A stretch of 64,000 nucleotides of DNA from Phycisphaerales bacterium (lineage in GTDB: Bacteria > Planctomycetota > Phycisphaerae > UBA1845 > UTPLA1): NCBI GenBank assembly GCA_022360095.1, contig JAKSDK010000138.1, positions 186,001 to 250,000 on the forward strand, read 5' to 3'. Shown one piece after another: positions 18,899-27,587 of this stretch. Position 1 is the stretch's first letter. Each line of letters begins with the position of its first letter. The position numbers and the translations under genes are program-made. A model generated the notes under the pieces. That model saw only the letters and a list, made by a program, of their open reading frames with translations. It did no database searches and was not told the DNA's origin.

Positions 18899-19144
18899 CT
18901 AAAGACGTTTGCCGGACGACGTGTCGACGCTATGCCCTGCCCAACAACGACGCTACCGTGCCGGGCCCGATAAATCGTCGATTCGGGCGAATCTCCTTTG
19001 CATATCCCGGATGGACTCCGTCCGTTTTTTGATCGATTTCGGCCACGTGATGGTCGATAAGCACTACGCCGGTACTGTCGTGGATACTTACGTGCGGAGC
19101 CGCACCTACGGACGCAATCGCCCAAACGAATCTGGAAACACACC

Positions 19145-20086
19145 ATGCTTCAAAACGAAACTCTGACGACGATCAAGCGATCAGCCTCGATTCCTTCCAT
19201 TCCAATGGTAGCGACTCGCTGCTACGAGCTTACGCAAGACCCGAACTGTAATGCCGACGATCTGGTCAAGCTGCTCAGCACCGATCCCGGTATCGCAGCC
19301 AGCATTCTGCGGCTGGCCAACTCGGCGTTGTTCGGCGTCACGCGAGAAGTCGGCACGCTGCAACAGGCCATCGCACTTTTGGGCATGAGACGCATTCGCG
19401 AACTCGTACTGGCTCGCTATCTCGTACACAAGATGGAAGATGCAGGAAGCGATCTGATCGAGCTTGATTACTATTGGCGGCGATCACTGCTGTCCGGCAT
19501 TCTGGCGACAAAATTTGCAAGCGCGGCGTTGCTGCCCGTGCGCGACGAGGCGTTCATGGGCGGGTTGCTTTCGGACGTCGGCGTCATCGTGCTGGCCAAG
19601 TCATTGCCGGATACTTATGCCTCCATCGCCAAGAACTACCAGCCTCATGGAACCGAGGATTGGCTGCAGGCCGAATACAACTTGCTGGGCGTAACACATG
19701 GTGAAGTCTCAGCACTGGTCCTTGAACAATGGGGACTTCCCGAATCTCTTGTCGAGGCAGTCAAACATCATCATACATCCGCGGCTGATATGCCGGAGGA
19801 TTGTGCCGGTCATGAACTCGCCAGGATTCTCAATGCCGCCGGCGCGATCGCCAAGCTCCTCTGTGAAACGACCGATGCGGAAGCAGCCATCGAAACCTGC
19901 CTCCAAAGCTTGCAAAAGGTGGAACTGGACCCGAGCGTCCTGCTTGAAGCGCTATCGGATCTTGAGCAGGAAGTGAACGGCATGGCCGAATTGCTCGGCT
20001 TGAACATCCTCAGCAGCAAGGTCTTCAGTGCGATCGGCGGACAACTCGCGGAGCATCTCAAGCAAATCGAGGCCCCGATGAAATAA
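19145..20086 (+). CDS. HDOD domain protein
   Basis: A 313-residue protein whose residues about 10-210 match the HDOD domain: IPMVATRCYELTQDPNC, then LLSTDPGIAASILRLANSALFG, then LLGMRRIRELVLA. HDOD proteins are signal-output modules related to HD phosphohydrolases but usually without the full metal site. They occur in chemotaxis and second-messenger signalling in many bacteria. The C-terminal 100 residues are helical and acidic with no recognised domain. The gene ends 17 nt before the convergent stop of the first kinase gene. No GGDEF, EAL or receiver domain is fused to it. Confidence 0.85.
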   Translation: MLQNETLTTIKRSASIPSIPMVATRCYELTQDPNCNADDLVKLLSTDPGIAASILRLANSALFGVTREVGTLQQAIALLGMRRIRELVLARYLVHKMEDAGSDLIELDYYWRRSLLSGILATKFASAALLPVRDEAFMGGLLSDVGVIVLAKSLPDTYASIAKNYQPHGTEDWLQAEYNLLGVTHGEVSALVLEQWGLPESLVEAVKHHHTSAADMPEDCAGHELARILNAAGAIAKLLCETTDAEAAIETCLQSLQKVELDPSVLLEALSDLEQEVNGMAELLGLNILSSKVFSAIGGQLAEHLKQIEAPMK

Positions 20087-20103
20087 CCTCGGCTGAGGCT
20101 GAA

Positions 20104-22815
20104 TCATTCCGCTTCGCTTAGAGTTGCGATGGCCTTATCGCGTTCGGCGATCTCGGCAGCGATTTCGCTCGGCACGCCGGAGTCCCTGGCGGAGAGAAGC
20201 CCTCTGTCGCGCATGTCCTCAAAAACGTCAAGGCAACGCCGAAGTGCCGATCGGGCATCCTGCCAATGACGCAATCTCTCTCGTTCGCTCTTGCTCTCAT
20301 CTTTGGCCAAGGCCGTATGCAACTCGGCCATCTTGTAGTGCGAAACGCCGAGTTCGCGCAAGAATTTGCGATCGTTCGGATGTGCGTCCGCGGCTTCTCG
20401 TGTAATTCGGCCGAATTCACGGAAGTTCTCCCGAGCATCCTGGATGTCACCCATCGCGAGTTGCACTTCACCGACCCGGCAGTAGGAGGCCCTCAAATTC
20501 GATTGAACCTGGACATCGTTCGGGTTGACTTCCGACAACGACTTGCAGATTTGCAGCGATTCCTGAAAGTGCCTCAACGCCTGTCGAGTATTTCCTAACT
20601 GCTGCTCAACAAAGCCGACGCGCTCATGCGCGATGGACATGTCGCGTCGATAGATCGCGTTCTCAGGGTGTGCTTTGTGGATCGATTGAAGAACGGCCAG
20701 GCTTTGACGCTCGTGCTCCAAAGACTCTTTCATCTTGCCCTGAATTAACAGCATTTTGGCAATATGGCCATGCGTGGAGGCCATATCATGCTGAATTATC
20801 GACTTGTTGAAATCGAGTTCAGATTCGACAAGCGACCGGCCAATGGACAACGTCTTGCGATAGATGACCAGCGCTTCATCGAACTTTCCCTCGGCAACCT
20901 TCTTATCCGCCCGGAAACTGTAGCAGTGTGTTATGTCACGTTTGACGCCGGGATGGTCAGGATGTTCTTTAATCAAACGTTCATAAACCGCCAATGCCTT
21001 GTCGTAATAGGTCCCGGCTTCCTCTTTCCGCCCCATGGACTGCAGCAATGCGCCGATCCGATTGTAGGTGATGCCGACGGCACGCTGACGCCGAGGATCG
21101 CCTGGCTGGTCCTGGGCAACCACCTTGATAAAGGACAGGCTCTTCATGTAGTTTTCCAAGGCCCCTTCCTGGTCGCCGAGGTTGGGTTTCTGCGGATCCC
21201 CCAAGATGTCGGCAAGACGAGAATACGCCGTGCCAAGCTCTGCCTGTAACTGCATATCGCTCGGCTCAAGGTCTTCGGCCAGACTATTGAGATATTCAAT
21301 GGCCGTCTTAATCAGGAACTCCTGGGCCGGCGTCGAGCCGGCAAGGTTTCGGATTTGATCGAAGAAACCGAAGATGAACTGGCGCGTCAGGCTGCGGACC
21401 TCATCGAAACGGCGTTTGGCCTTCGACTCAGCCTCTTTCGCGAGTGCTGTCTGCGATTCGAGTTCGACCAAAAGCCGGCTTTGTTTGTTATACATCACTC
21501 CGAGCGTGATGGCAGAAGCCGTCACAAGCAAAACGAAAGACGCTGCGATGGCCACCGCCAGCTTGTGTCTCTGAATGCCCTTCTTCAACAAATACCAACC
21601 GCTGTCCCGCTTCGCCTCGATCGGTTCATCGGTCAAGAAACGACGAAGATCCCGTCCGAGATCGCCGGCGGTCTGATAGCGACGCTCCGGTTCCTTCGCA
21701 AGCGCCTTGAACACGATGGTCTCGATTTCGTGATCAAGCGTGGAAATCAAGCCCACGGCGGAGGAGATCGTGGCGCCCGACTGAAGACGAATCTTGCTCG
21801 GAGGCGTCGGCGGCGTATCGGTGATATGTTTGAGGACATCCGCCATCTCACCGGCCACGGGATAGGGATATTGGCCCGTCAACAGTTCGTAAAGCATCAC
21901 GCCCAACGTGTAAACGTCGCTACGAATATCAACATCGTGATGTCCGCGGGCCTGCTCGGGGGAAAGATACGGCACGGTCCCGGCGACAACGCCGGTGGCC
22001 GTAACCAACGACTCATCGGCACTCGTATCCGCGACCTGTTTGGCGAGGCCAAAGTCCAGGATTTTCGGCTTCGCCGAAAAAGGGACTGGGGGACCAGGGG
22101 AAAGGGGAGGTGAATGCATTGATTCCGCTCCACTGATCCCCCGGTCCCCTGATCCCCCTTCCCCTTCTTCCACAACGAGAATATTGCTCGGTTTTAAATC
22201 CCGGTGAATCACTCCCCGTTGATGCGCATAGTTCACGGCCTCACAGACATCGGCGAACAGCCGCAGGAGTTGGTCCATTGTGAGGTTTTTGGCAAAGGCA
22301 TACTGATCGAGTCGAAGGCCGTCGATATGGTCCATCACGCAATACTGCCGGCCGTCGGTCGTCACGCCCGAGTCGAAGACCGTGACGATGTTTGGGTGTC
22401 GAAAGCTGGCGACCAGTTCGATTTCGCGCTCGAATCGTTTTTGAGCCCCGCGTGAGGCAAACGGCCCCTCTCGCAAGACTTTGAGTGCGACTCGACGCTT
22501 GGTCGACTTCTGCACGGCACGATAGACGATGCCCTGTCCGCCTCTGTTCAGTTCCTCAAGAATTTCGTAGCCGGAGATGATGTCGGTTTTGAAGGCCTGC
22601 TCGCCCGCGTCCATCCGAAGCTCGCCAAAAAGTCGAGGCGCGCCAGCCGCCTGAATCTGCTCGACCCAACTGTCGTGGCGAGCAATCAGTTCGTCACGGC
22701 GTTTGGCACAGCGATCGCACTCAGCCAGGTGTTGCTGAATGCGTGCCTCAGTCCGCTCATCCAACTCTCGGGCGAGGTGGCGACTGTGCTCGGCATCGGT
22801 CAGACAAGAACTCAT
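20104..22815 (-). CDS. Ser/Thr protein kinase with zinc-finger N-terminus, TM helix and TPR repeats (module 1)
   Basis: About 903 residues from the ATG at 22815; a GTG at 22830 would add five and overlap the sigma gene. The N-terminus holds a zinc-finger pattern HLAECDRC (H-x3-C-x2-C) like that of anti-sigma factors. The kinase domain spans about 75-400: NRGGQGIVY, VALKVL, HRDLKPSNIL, DFGLAK and SPEQ. A membrane helix follows (around 430-455), then a long C-terminal region of TPR units, probably outside the membrane. A low-complexity insertion of about 33 residues separates NILV from PKILDFG and is encoded by a palindromic repeat. It lies directly downstream of an ECF sigma gene, so phosphorylation or sequestration of that sigma factor is likely. 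Confidence 0.92.
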   Translation of the reverse strand: MSSCLTDAEHSRHLARELDERTEARIQQHLAECDRCAKRRDELIARHDSWVEQIQAAGAPRLFGELRMDAGEQAFKTDIISGYEILEELNRGGQGIVYRAVQKSTKRRVALKVLREGPFASRGAQKRFEREIELVASFRHPNIVTVFDSGVTTDGRQYCVMDHIDGLRLDQYAFAKNLTMDQLLRLFADVCEAVNYAHQRGVIHRDLKPSNILVVEEGEGGSGDRGISGAESMHSPPLSPGPPVPFSAKPKILDFGLAKQVADTSADESLVTATGVVAGTVPYLSPEQARGHHDVDIRSDVYTLGVMLYELLTGQYPYPVAGEMADVLKHITDTPPTPPSKIRLQSGATISSAVGLISTLDHEIETIVFKALAKEPERRYQTAGDLGRDLRRFLTDEPIEAKRDSGWYLLKKGIQRHKLAVAIAASFVLLVTASAITLGVMYNKQSRLLVELESQTALAKEAESKAKRRFDEVRSLTRQFIFGFFDQIRNLAGSTPAQEFLIKTAIEYLNSLAEDLEPSDMQLQAELGTAYSRLADILGDPQKPNLGDQEGALENYMKSLSFIKVVAQDQPGDPRRQRAVGITYNRIGALLQSMGRKEEAGTYYDKALAVYERLIKEHPDHPGVKRDITHCYSFRADKKVAEGKFDEALVIYRKTLSIGRSLVESELDFNKSIIQHDMASTHGHIAKMLLIQGKMKESLEHERQSLAVLQSIHKAHPENAIYRRDMSIAHERVGFVEQQLGNTRQALRHFQESLQICKSLSEVNPNDVQVQSNLRASYCRVGEVQLAMGDIQDARENFREFGRITREAADAHPNDRKFLRELGVSHYKMAELHTALAKDESKSERERLRHWQDARSALRRCLDVFEDMRDRGLLSARDSGVPSEIAAEIAERDKAIATLSEAE
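22081..22158. repeat. Hairpin-forming octamer repeat inside kinase gene 1
   Basis: The plus strand has a G-rich arm (22081-22110) and a C-rich arm (22134-22158). GGGGGACCAGGGG (22088-22100) is complementary, with one mismatch, to CCCCTGATCCCCC (22146-22158). Each arm is built from 8-nt units. On the coding strand the first arm reads GGGGATCA, GGGGACCG, GGGGATCA. The element encodes the insertion between the catalytic loop and the DFG motif of the kinase. Confidence 0.8.
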
Positions 22816-22819
22816 GGTT

Positions 22820-23395
22820 CTACTCTGCACCGTCGAGGAGTTCCTTCATCTTGGCGGAGACTTTCTCCGTCATTCGCCACTTGATCGTGTAGACATGGTT
22901 TGCCTTCATATTCAGTTCCCGACAAACCTGATCAATCGGCCATTGGTCAATCACATAATGTTGAAAGGCCTTGTAAGTCTGGTCCTCGACGTCCTTTTGC
23001 AGTTCACGCAGGCAATGCCAGAGATGCTCCTGCATCCACAATTTCTCGAACATCTCCTCAGGAGAGTCCTCCTGGGTCGGAAGGTCTTTGAATTGCCTGC
23101 TCTCGGCCTGACGGTCCTTCCGGTCGCGAAGAAGGTTGCGAACCTTGTTGTTGACGATGGTCCGTAACCAGGCCTTGAATCTCCCCTTTTCCGGGTCGTA
23201 TTCGAACGACCCGATGTGTTCCTGAATCGCCGTCATACACTGTTGGGTCACATCTTCGGCGTCCACGTGGCTCAGGCCGCAGGCCATTGCGAAACGCAAC
23301 AGCATCGGACGATAAATGCCGTCAAACGTCGTCCAGGCCGCGGAATCTCCCCGGTTCCGAATGCGCACCAACAAGCTTGCCCGAGTCGTGTCCAC
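22820..23395 (-). CDS. ECF-type RNA polymerase sigma factor (module 1)
   Basis: About 191 residues from the GTG at 23395, which gives the common N-terminus VDTTRASLLVRIRN. A TTG at 23473 would add 26 residues with no family support. Region 2 is clear (FRAMACGLSHVDAEDVTQQC is close to the usual form, followed by KGRFKAWLRTI), and region 4 is a helix-turn-helix near YVIDQWPIDQVCRELNM. The stop lies 4 nt before the kinase ATG at 22815, and a GGAGG stands 11 nt before the GTG. Such sigma factors next to Ser/Thr kinases are frequent in planctomycetes; for the related ECF43 group, kinase phosphorylation is known to activate the sigma factor. Confidence 0.88.
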   Translation of the reverse strand: MDTTRASLLVRIRNRGDSAAWTTFDGIYRPMLLRFAMACGLSHVDAEDVTQQCMTAIQEHIGSFEYDPEKGRFKAWLRTIVNNKVRNLLRDRKDRQAESRQFKDLPTQEDSPEEMFEKLWMQEHLWHCLRELQKDVEDQTYKAFQHYVIDQWPIDQVCRELNMKANHVYTIKWRMTEKVSAKMKELLDGAE

Positions 23396-23684
23396 GCGAG
23401 GTCCTGCCTCCGTAGACAATCCTACCCGTCCCGCGGGCCCTTTGCACAAGATCCTTGAAGCGGGGCACCGCAATTACAAAGGCGGGGACTCGGACGCTGA
23501 ATAAACGTACCCACCACCGCTGCAAATCTCACACCGCATCATTATTTCGGACCGTCTTTATGGGCCCCCGCGAAAAAAGCGGACGTTGTGTGAGATTCAG
23601 GCCCGGCAGGTGTATCCCACGCATAGGGGTCCAACTCAAAACCTCTGATTTCGACGAATTCGTTGACAAAAGGAGACGAGAATC

Positions 23685-26600
23685 ATGATCCGTCAAGTGG
23701 AGAACTATTTCAAAGTAATGACCTCCGGGCTTATCTGCTTTCTAGCGACAAGTGCTTTGTGGAACGATCACGCGTCGGCAGGCACGTTCGTCTTCGACAA
23801 AGTCGCGGACACGTCCACGAGCATGCCCGGCGGCGGTGGGAATTTCTCAAGCTTGTTCGACGCGTCGATCAGCGGCGACAACGTCGTTTTCTTCGGCTCG
23901 AATAGCAATTTCTCGCAAACCGGCGTTTACGCCAAATTCGGAGCGGGAGCCGTCTCGCTCATTGCGAACAAAAGTCAACCCGCCCCCGGCGGTGTCGGTA
24001 ACTTCCTCCTATTCCAATGTCCAACCATCAGTGGCAACAACGTGATCTTCATCGCAAAAGACAGCAACGCCAACACAGGGGGAAGTGAGGGGCTCTTCTC
24101 CAAGTTCGGGGCCAGTCCAATCGGCGTGATCGCCAACCAGAGTACGCCCGTCCCCAGCGGCAGCAGTCTGTTCACCGACGTCGGATTCCACACGTCGATC
24201 AGCGGTTCAGCCGTCTCATTCCGCGGTGCGAGGGTGCCGGACTTCGGCGGCGCGAACGATCGGCAGGAAGGCGTTTACACCACCGCAGGGGGCCTCCGCC
24301 GAATCGCGAACAAGGGCACAGCCGTCCCCGGCGGCACCGGTACCTTCAACGGAGAGCCGTCCGGCATTGGGAATTTCAACGATCCCGTCATCGAAGGAAT
24401 GGACACGGTTTTCCAAGCCACCGGGACAAGCAATCAGGAGGGCTTTTACCATTTTAATGGTACAAGCGGCACGCTCAGCGCGATCGTAGATAAAAGCGAC
24501 ACCATCCCCGGTACGGCATCAAACTTTACTGATTTTGACAATTTCACGTATGACTTCGACGGCTCCTACACCGTCTTCCGAGGGCAAAACGACACCGGCG
24601 CGTTCCCCAATGTGATCCATGATGCAGGCGTTTACGTTGCCAACGTCTCGACCGGAAACATCATGACTGTTGCCGACCTGGACACGACGGTTCCCGGAAC
24701 GACGGACACGTTCGATCTCAACTCCCAGTTCGGTGACCTCAGCCCATTCAGTACCGTGGCGATCAGCGGCGGCAATGTCCTCTTTATCGCGGACGAGAGC
24801 TCGAGCAGCAATGTCTTCTCTCTCTTTCTGTGGGAGATGACCTCCGGCGTGATCACACGCATCGTCGGACCGGGGGACACGGTCGACGGCAAGGAAGTCA
24901 TGGGAGTGGGTTTCCGAGTTCGAGGCGGAGGCGCCTACGACGGTGAAAAGTTTGTGGTCAGCATCACGTTCACGGACAACTCAAAGGGAGTATTCGTCGG
25001 ACAGGAGGACCCACCAACGTGCGACCCCGATAACAACGATCCGACGATCGAGTGCCCCGACGATCTTGTGGTCAACACCGATGACGACGATTGCGTTGCG
25101 ACCGAGGTCAGCTTGGGTTCACCCGTGGCAGACGATTTCTGCGGCGTCGACACGGTCACCGACAACGCACCGGATTCGTTCCCTCTCGGTGAAACGACCG
25201 TGACCTGGACCGTGACGGACACCAGCGGCCGCATGGCCACCTGCGAACAGATTGTCACCGTGGAGGATAATCAAGACCCGACGATCTCCGATTGCCCGTC
25301 GGACCCGAACGTGTCGACAGATCCCGGTGCTTGCACCGCAGAAGTAACTTGGACGCCGCCTACGGCGGACGACAACTGCAATGTCGCGAGCTTCATATCC
25401 TCGCACGACCCCGGCGACACATTCCCGGTCGGCAGCACGATCGTCACCTACACGGCGACAGACGATGCAGGCAACGCGAGGGAGTGCAGCTTCGACGTTC
25501 ACGTGTTCGACGAAGAGGACCCGACCATCACCTGCCCGGCCGATGTGACGGTTTCCACCGACCCGGGCGAATGTTCGGCGTCCGGTCTCGATCTGGGGGC
25601 CCCCGATACAGACGACAATTGTGGTGTGGATGACGTCACCAACGACGCTCCGGCGAGCTTTCCGGCCGGTGAAACGACGGTCGTCACCTGGACCGTCACT
25701 GATACGAACGGCAACACCGAGACCTGTGAACAACTCGTCACCGTCAACGACGACGAAGACCCGACCATCACCTGCCCGACAAACGTGACGGTTTCCACTG
25801 ACGCTGGTGAATGCACGGCGTCCGGCGTCGATCTGGGGGCCCCTGCCACCGGGGACAACTGCGGCGTGGACGGTCTGATCAATGATGCCCCGGCCGTCTT
25901 TCCATTGGGCACGACGACCGTGACCTGGACCGTGAACGACGAGGATGGCAACACGGCAACTTGCCAGCAGACCGTCACCGTCAACGACAGCGAAAATCCG
26001 AACATCACGGCATGTCCGACAAATCGAACCCTGTTAGCCGATGAGAACTGCCAAGCGGTCGTGCCGGACGTCACTGGTGAGACGACCGCCACGGACAACT
26101 GTGACAACAACCCGACGATTACCCAGGTGCCTGCGGCCGGGACCGTCATCGGACTTGGTGATACGGAGGTGACCGTGTCCGCGACGGACGCCTCTGGAAA
26201 CATATCGACGTGTATGCTGACCATTACGGTGGATGCCAACGGCTGCAACGCGCAGGCGGATGATGACGGCGTCAGCGACGCGACGGAGAACGGCGCTCCC
26301 AATAACGGCGACGGAAACAACGACGGAACGCCCGACAGTGAACAAAACAACGTCACCTCGCTGCCCAACCTCAACGGGGACTTCCTCACCGTCGCCGCGC
26401 CGAGCGGCACGACGCTGGCCAACGTCTCGTCAGGAAACAATCCCTCTCCGGCCGACGCTCCGGCAGGCGTCGTGTTCCCTGCCGGTTTCATCAGCTACGA
26501 GGTCAACAATGTTCCTGCCGGCGGCCAGGTACAGATTCAAATCATCGCGGACCTTCCCGCCGGCACGACGATCGACACCTACTGGAAGTTTGGTCCCGAG

Positions 26601-26903
26601 CCGACCAACCCCACACCGCACTGGTATGAGTTCCTGTTCGACGGGACGACCGGCGCGGAGATCGACGGGAACGTCATTACGCTGAATCTCACCGACGGCC
26701 AGCGCGGCGATGACGATCTGACCGCCAACGGCACGATCGCAGACCCGGGGGCTCCGGCGACGCAAACGGTCGTCGTCCCGCAACCCGCCCCCGATTGCGG
26801 CACGGGCCTGTGTGCATCCGGCATGCCCATGACGACGCCCTTCCTGCTGATCGGCTGGGGAATACTGAAGCGCCAAAACCGGCGAAGGCGTCGGCTGGCC
26901 TGA
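23685..26903 (+). CDS. Large secreted surface protein with tandem NxxGxxxAF-like repeats, five HYR domains and choice-of-anchor U-like domain
   Basis: A 1072-residue exported protein with an N-terminal signal peptide (cleavage after DHASAG is likely). Residues about 30-430 contain six related blocks of roughly 70 residues, each with a PGGxGNF-like motif and an ISGDNVVFFG-like strand; a beta-propeller is possible. Residues about 450-845 hold five HYR (hyalin-like immunoglobulin) domains, and the third and fourth are near duplicates. Next is a region typical of choice-of-anchor U domains. The C-terminus reads CGTGLC, a hydrophobic stretch, then RRRRR, and resembles a sorting signal. The Shine-Dalgarno is AAAGGAG. 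Its role is probably adhesive or structural at the cell surface. Confidence 0.85.
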   Translation: MIRQVENYFKVMTSGLICFLATSALWNDHASAGTFVFDKVADTSTSMPGGGGNFSSLFDASISGDNVVFFGSNSNFSQTGVYAKFGAGAVSLIANKSQPAPGGVGNFLLFQCPTISGNNVIFIAKDSNANTGGSEGLFSKFGASPIGVIANQSTPVPSGSSLFTDVGFHTSISGSAVSFRGARVPDFGGANDRQEGVYTTAGGLRRIANKGTAVPGGTGTFNGEPSGIGNFNDPVIEGMDTVFQATGTSNQEGFYHFNGTSGTLSAIVDKSDTIPGTASNFTDFDNFTYDFDGSYTVFRGQNDTGAFPNVIHDAGVYVANVSTGNIMTVADLDTTVPGTTDTFDLNSQFGDLSPFSTVAISGGNVLFIADESSSSNVFSLFLWEMTSGVITRIVGPGDTVDGKEVMGVGFRVRGGGAYDGEKFVVSITFTDNSKGVFVGQEDPPTCDPDNNDPTIECPDDLVVNTDDDDCVATEVSLGSPVADDFCGVDTVTDNAPDSFPLGETTVTWTVTDTSGRMATCEQIVTVEDNQDPTISDCPSDPNVSTDPGACTAEVTWTPPTADDNCNVASFISSHDPGDTFPVGSTIVTYTATDDAGNARECSFDVHVFDEEDPTITCPADVTVSTDPGECSASGLDLGAPDTDDNCGVDDVTNDAPASFPAGETTVVTWTVTDTNGNTETCEQLVTVNDDEDPTITCPTNVTVSTDAGECTASGVDLGAPATGDNCGVDGLINDAPAVFPLGTTTVTWTVNDEDGNTATCQQTVTVNDSENPNITACPTNRTLLADENCQAVVPDVTGETTATDNCDNNPTITQVPAAGTVIGLGDTEVTVSATDASGNISTCMLTITVDANGCNAQADDDGVSDATENGAPNNGDGNNDGTPDSEQNNVTSLPNLNGDFLTVAAPSGTTLANVSSGNNPSPADAPAGVVFPAGFISYEVNNVPAGGQVQIQIIADLPAGTTIDTYWKFGPEPTNPTPHWYEFLFDGTTGAEIDGNVITLNLTDGQRGDDDLTANGTIADPGAPATQTVVVPQPAPDCGTGLCASGMPMTTPFLLIGWGILKRQNRRRRRLA

Positions 26904-26926
26904 GACAAGAGCAACTAAAACAGTGC

Positions 26927-26977
26927 CGGTGGATGGCGACCAATACTTTTGTTCGTCGTCATCCACCGATTTCTTTT
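26927..26977 (+). terminator. Rho-independent terminator after the HYR protein gene
   Basis: CGGTGGATG (26927-26935) and CATCCACCG (26960-26968) form a perfect 9-bp stem with a 24-nt loop, followed by ATTTCTTTT. It lies 24 nt after the stop codon. Confidence 0.6.
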
Positions 26978-27014
26978 AGGCTCGATGCCATCAACCGGCT
27001 TGCCATTTGGCAGA

Positions 27015-27410
27015 CTATCCCTCGAAACAGCAATCAAAGCTCACTGGATAGCGTTCGGCATGGCCGTGTTCGAAAACCACTTTTCCCTGGAGTGCCCGAA
27101 GATCGTCGGTCCCCGAACCGGGAACGACCTCCCACGTCGCCTTCACCTGACCGGCCTCAAAAGTACCGCGATGTAGGAACACAAAACTTCCCTGACGGCC
27201 CTCCACGCGACCTTTCACACGCTCCATCCCTACAAACGAGGCGCTGCCGTCGGACCGACACATCATCATCATTTCGAGCGTTCCCTCGCCTTCAATCGAG
27301 CCCTCATACGCCTTGATCACGTTGGCGCGTGCGAGACTCGGGCCCTCGTCCACTTCATCGTAGGTTGTGTCTTCCCACTTCACGGTCTTGAAAAAAGCGT
27401 TGGCTGCCAT
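27015..27410 (-). CDS. DUF3224 family protein
   Basis: A 131-residue cytoplasmic protein matching the DUF3224 pattern. It opens with KTVKWEDTTYDEVDEGPSLA, has a SYEGSIEGEGTLE-like strand, the block GSASFVGMERVKGRVEGR, and a late GSFVFLHRGTFE followed by VVPGSGTDDLRALQG. The family is a small beta-barrel of unknown function. It is sometimes annotated as able to bind small molecules, but no activity is established. The length is normal. AAGGGAG lies about 10 nt before the ATG. It is divergent from the next membrane protein gene, with 177 nt between the starts. Confidence 0.85.
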   Translation of the reverse strand: MAANAFFKTVKWEDTTYDEVDEGPSLARANVIKAYEGSIEGEGTLEMMMMCRSDGSASFVGMERVKGRVEGRQGSFVFLHRGTFEAGQVKATWEVVPGSGTDDLRALQGKVVFEHGHAERYPVSFDCCFEG

Positions 27411-27587
27411 GTGAATGCTTGCTCCCTTCGAAATTGTTCGAAAAGCAGAGGGGGGTGAAAGCCCCGGTCAGGCATGTCAAAGGCATCCCTGATTGGGGCC
27501 TTGAATTCATCGAGTCTGCCCTCCGACGCTGTTTTCGGTAGAATATCCCTGAAGGTATCATAACACCGACGTGGTTGGAGACCATTC

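Noticed and set aside
18899..19144. Small plus-strand frame (85 codons) between the HtrA and HDOD genes
   Set aside because: No ribosome site, no recognisable pattern, and it overlaps the HDOD start in another frame.
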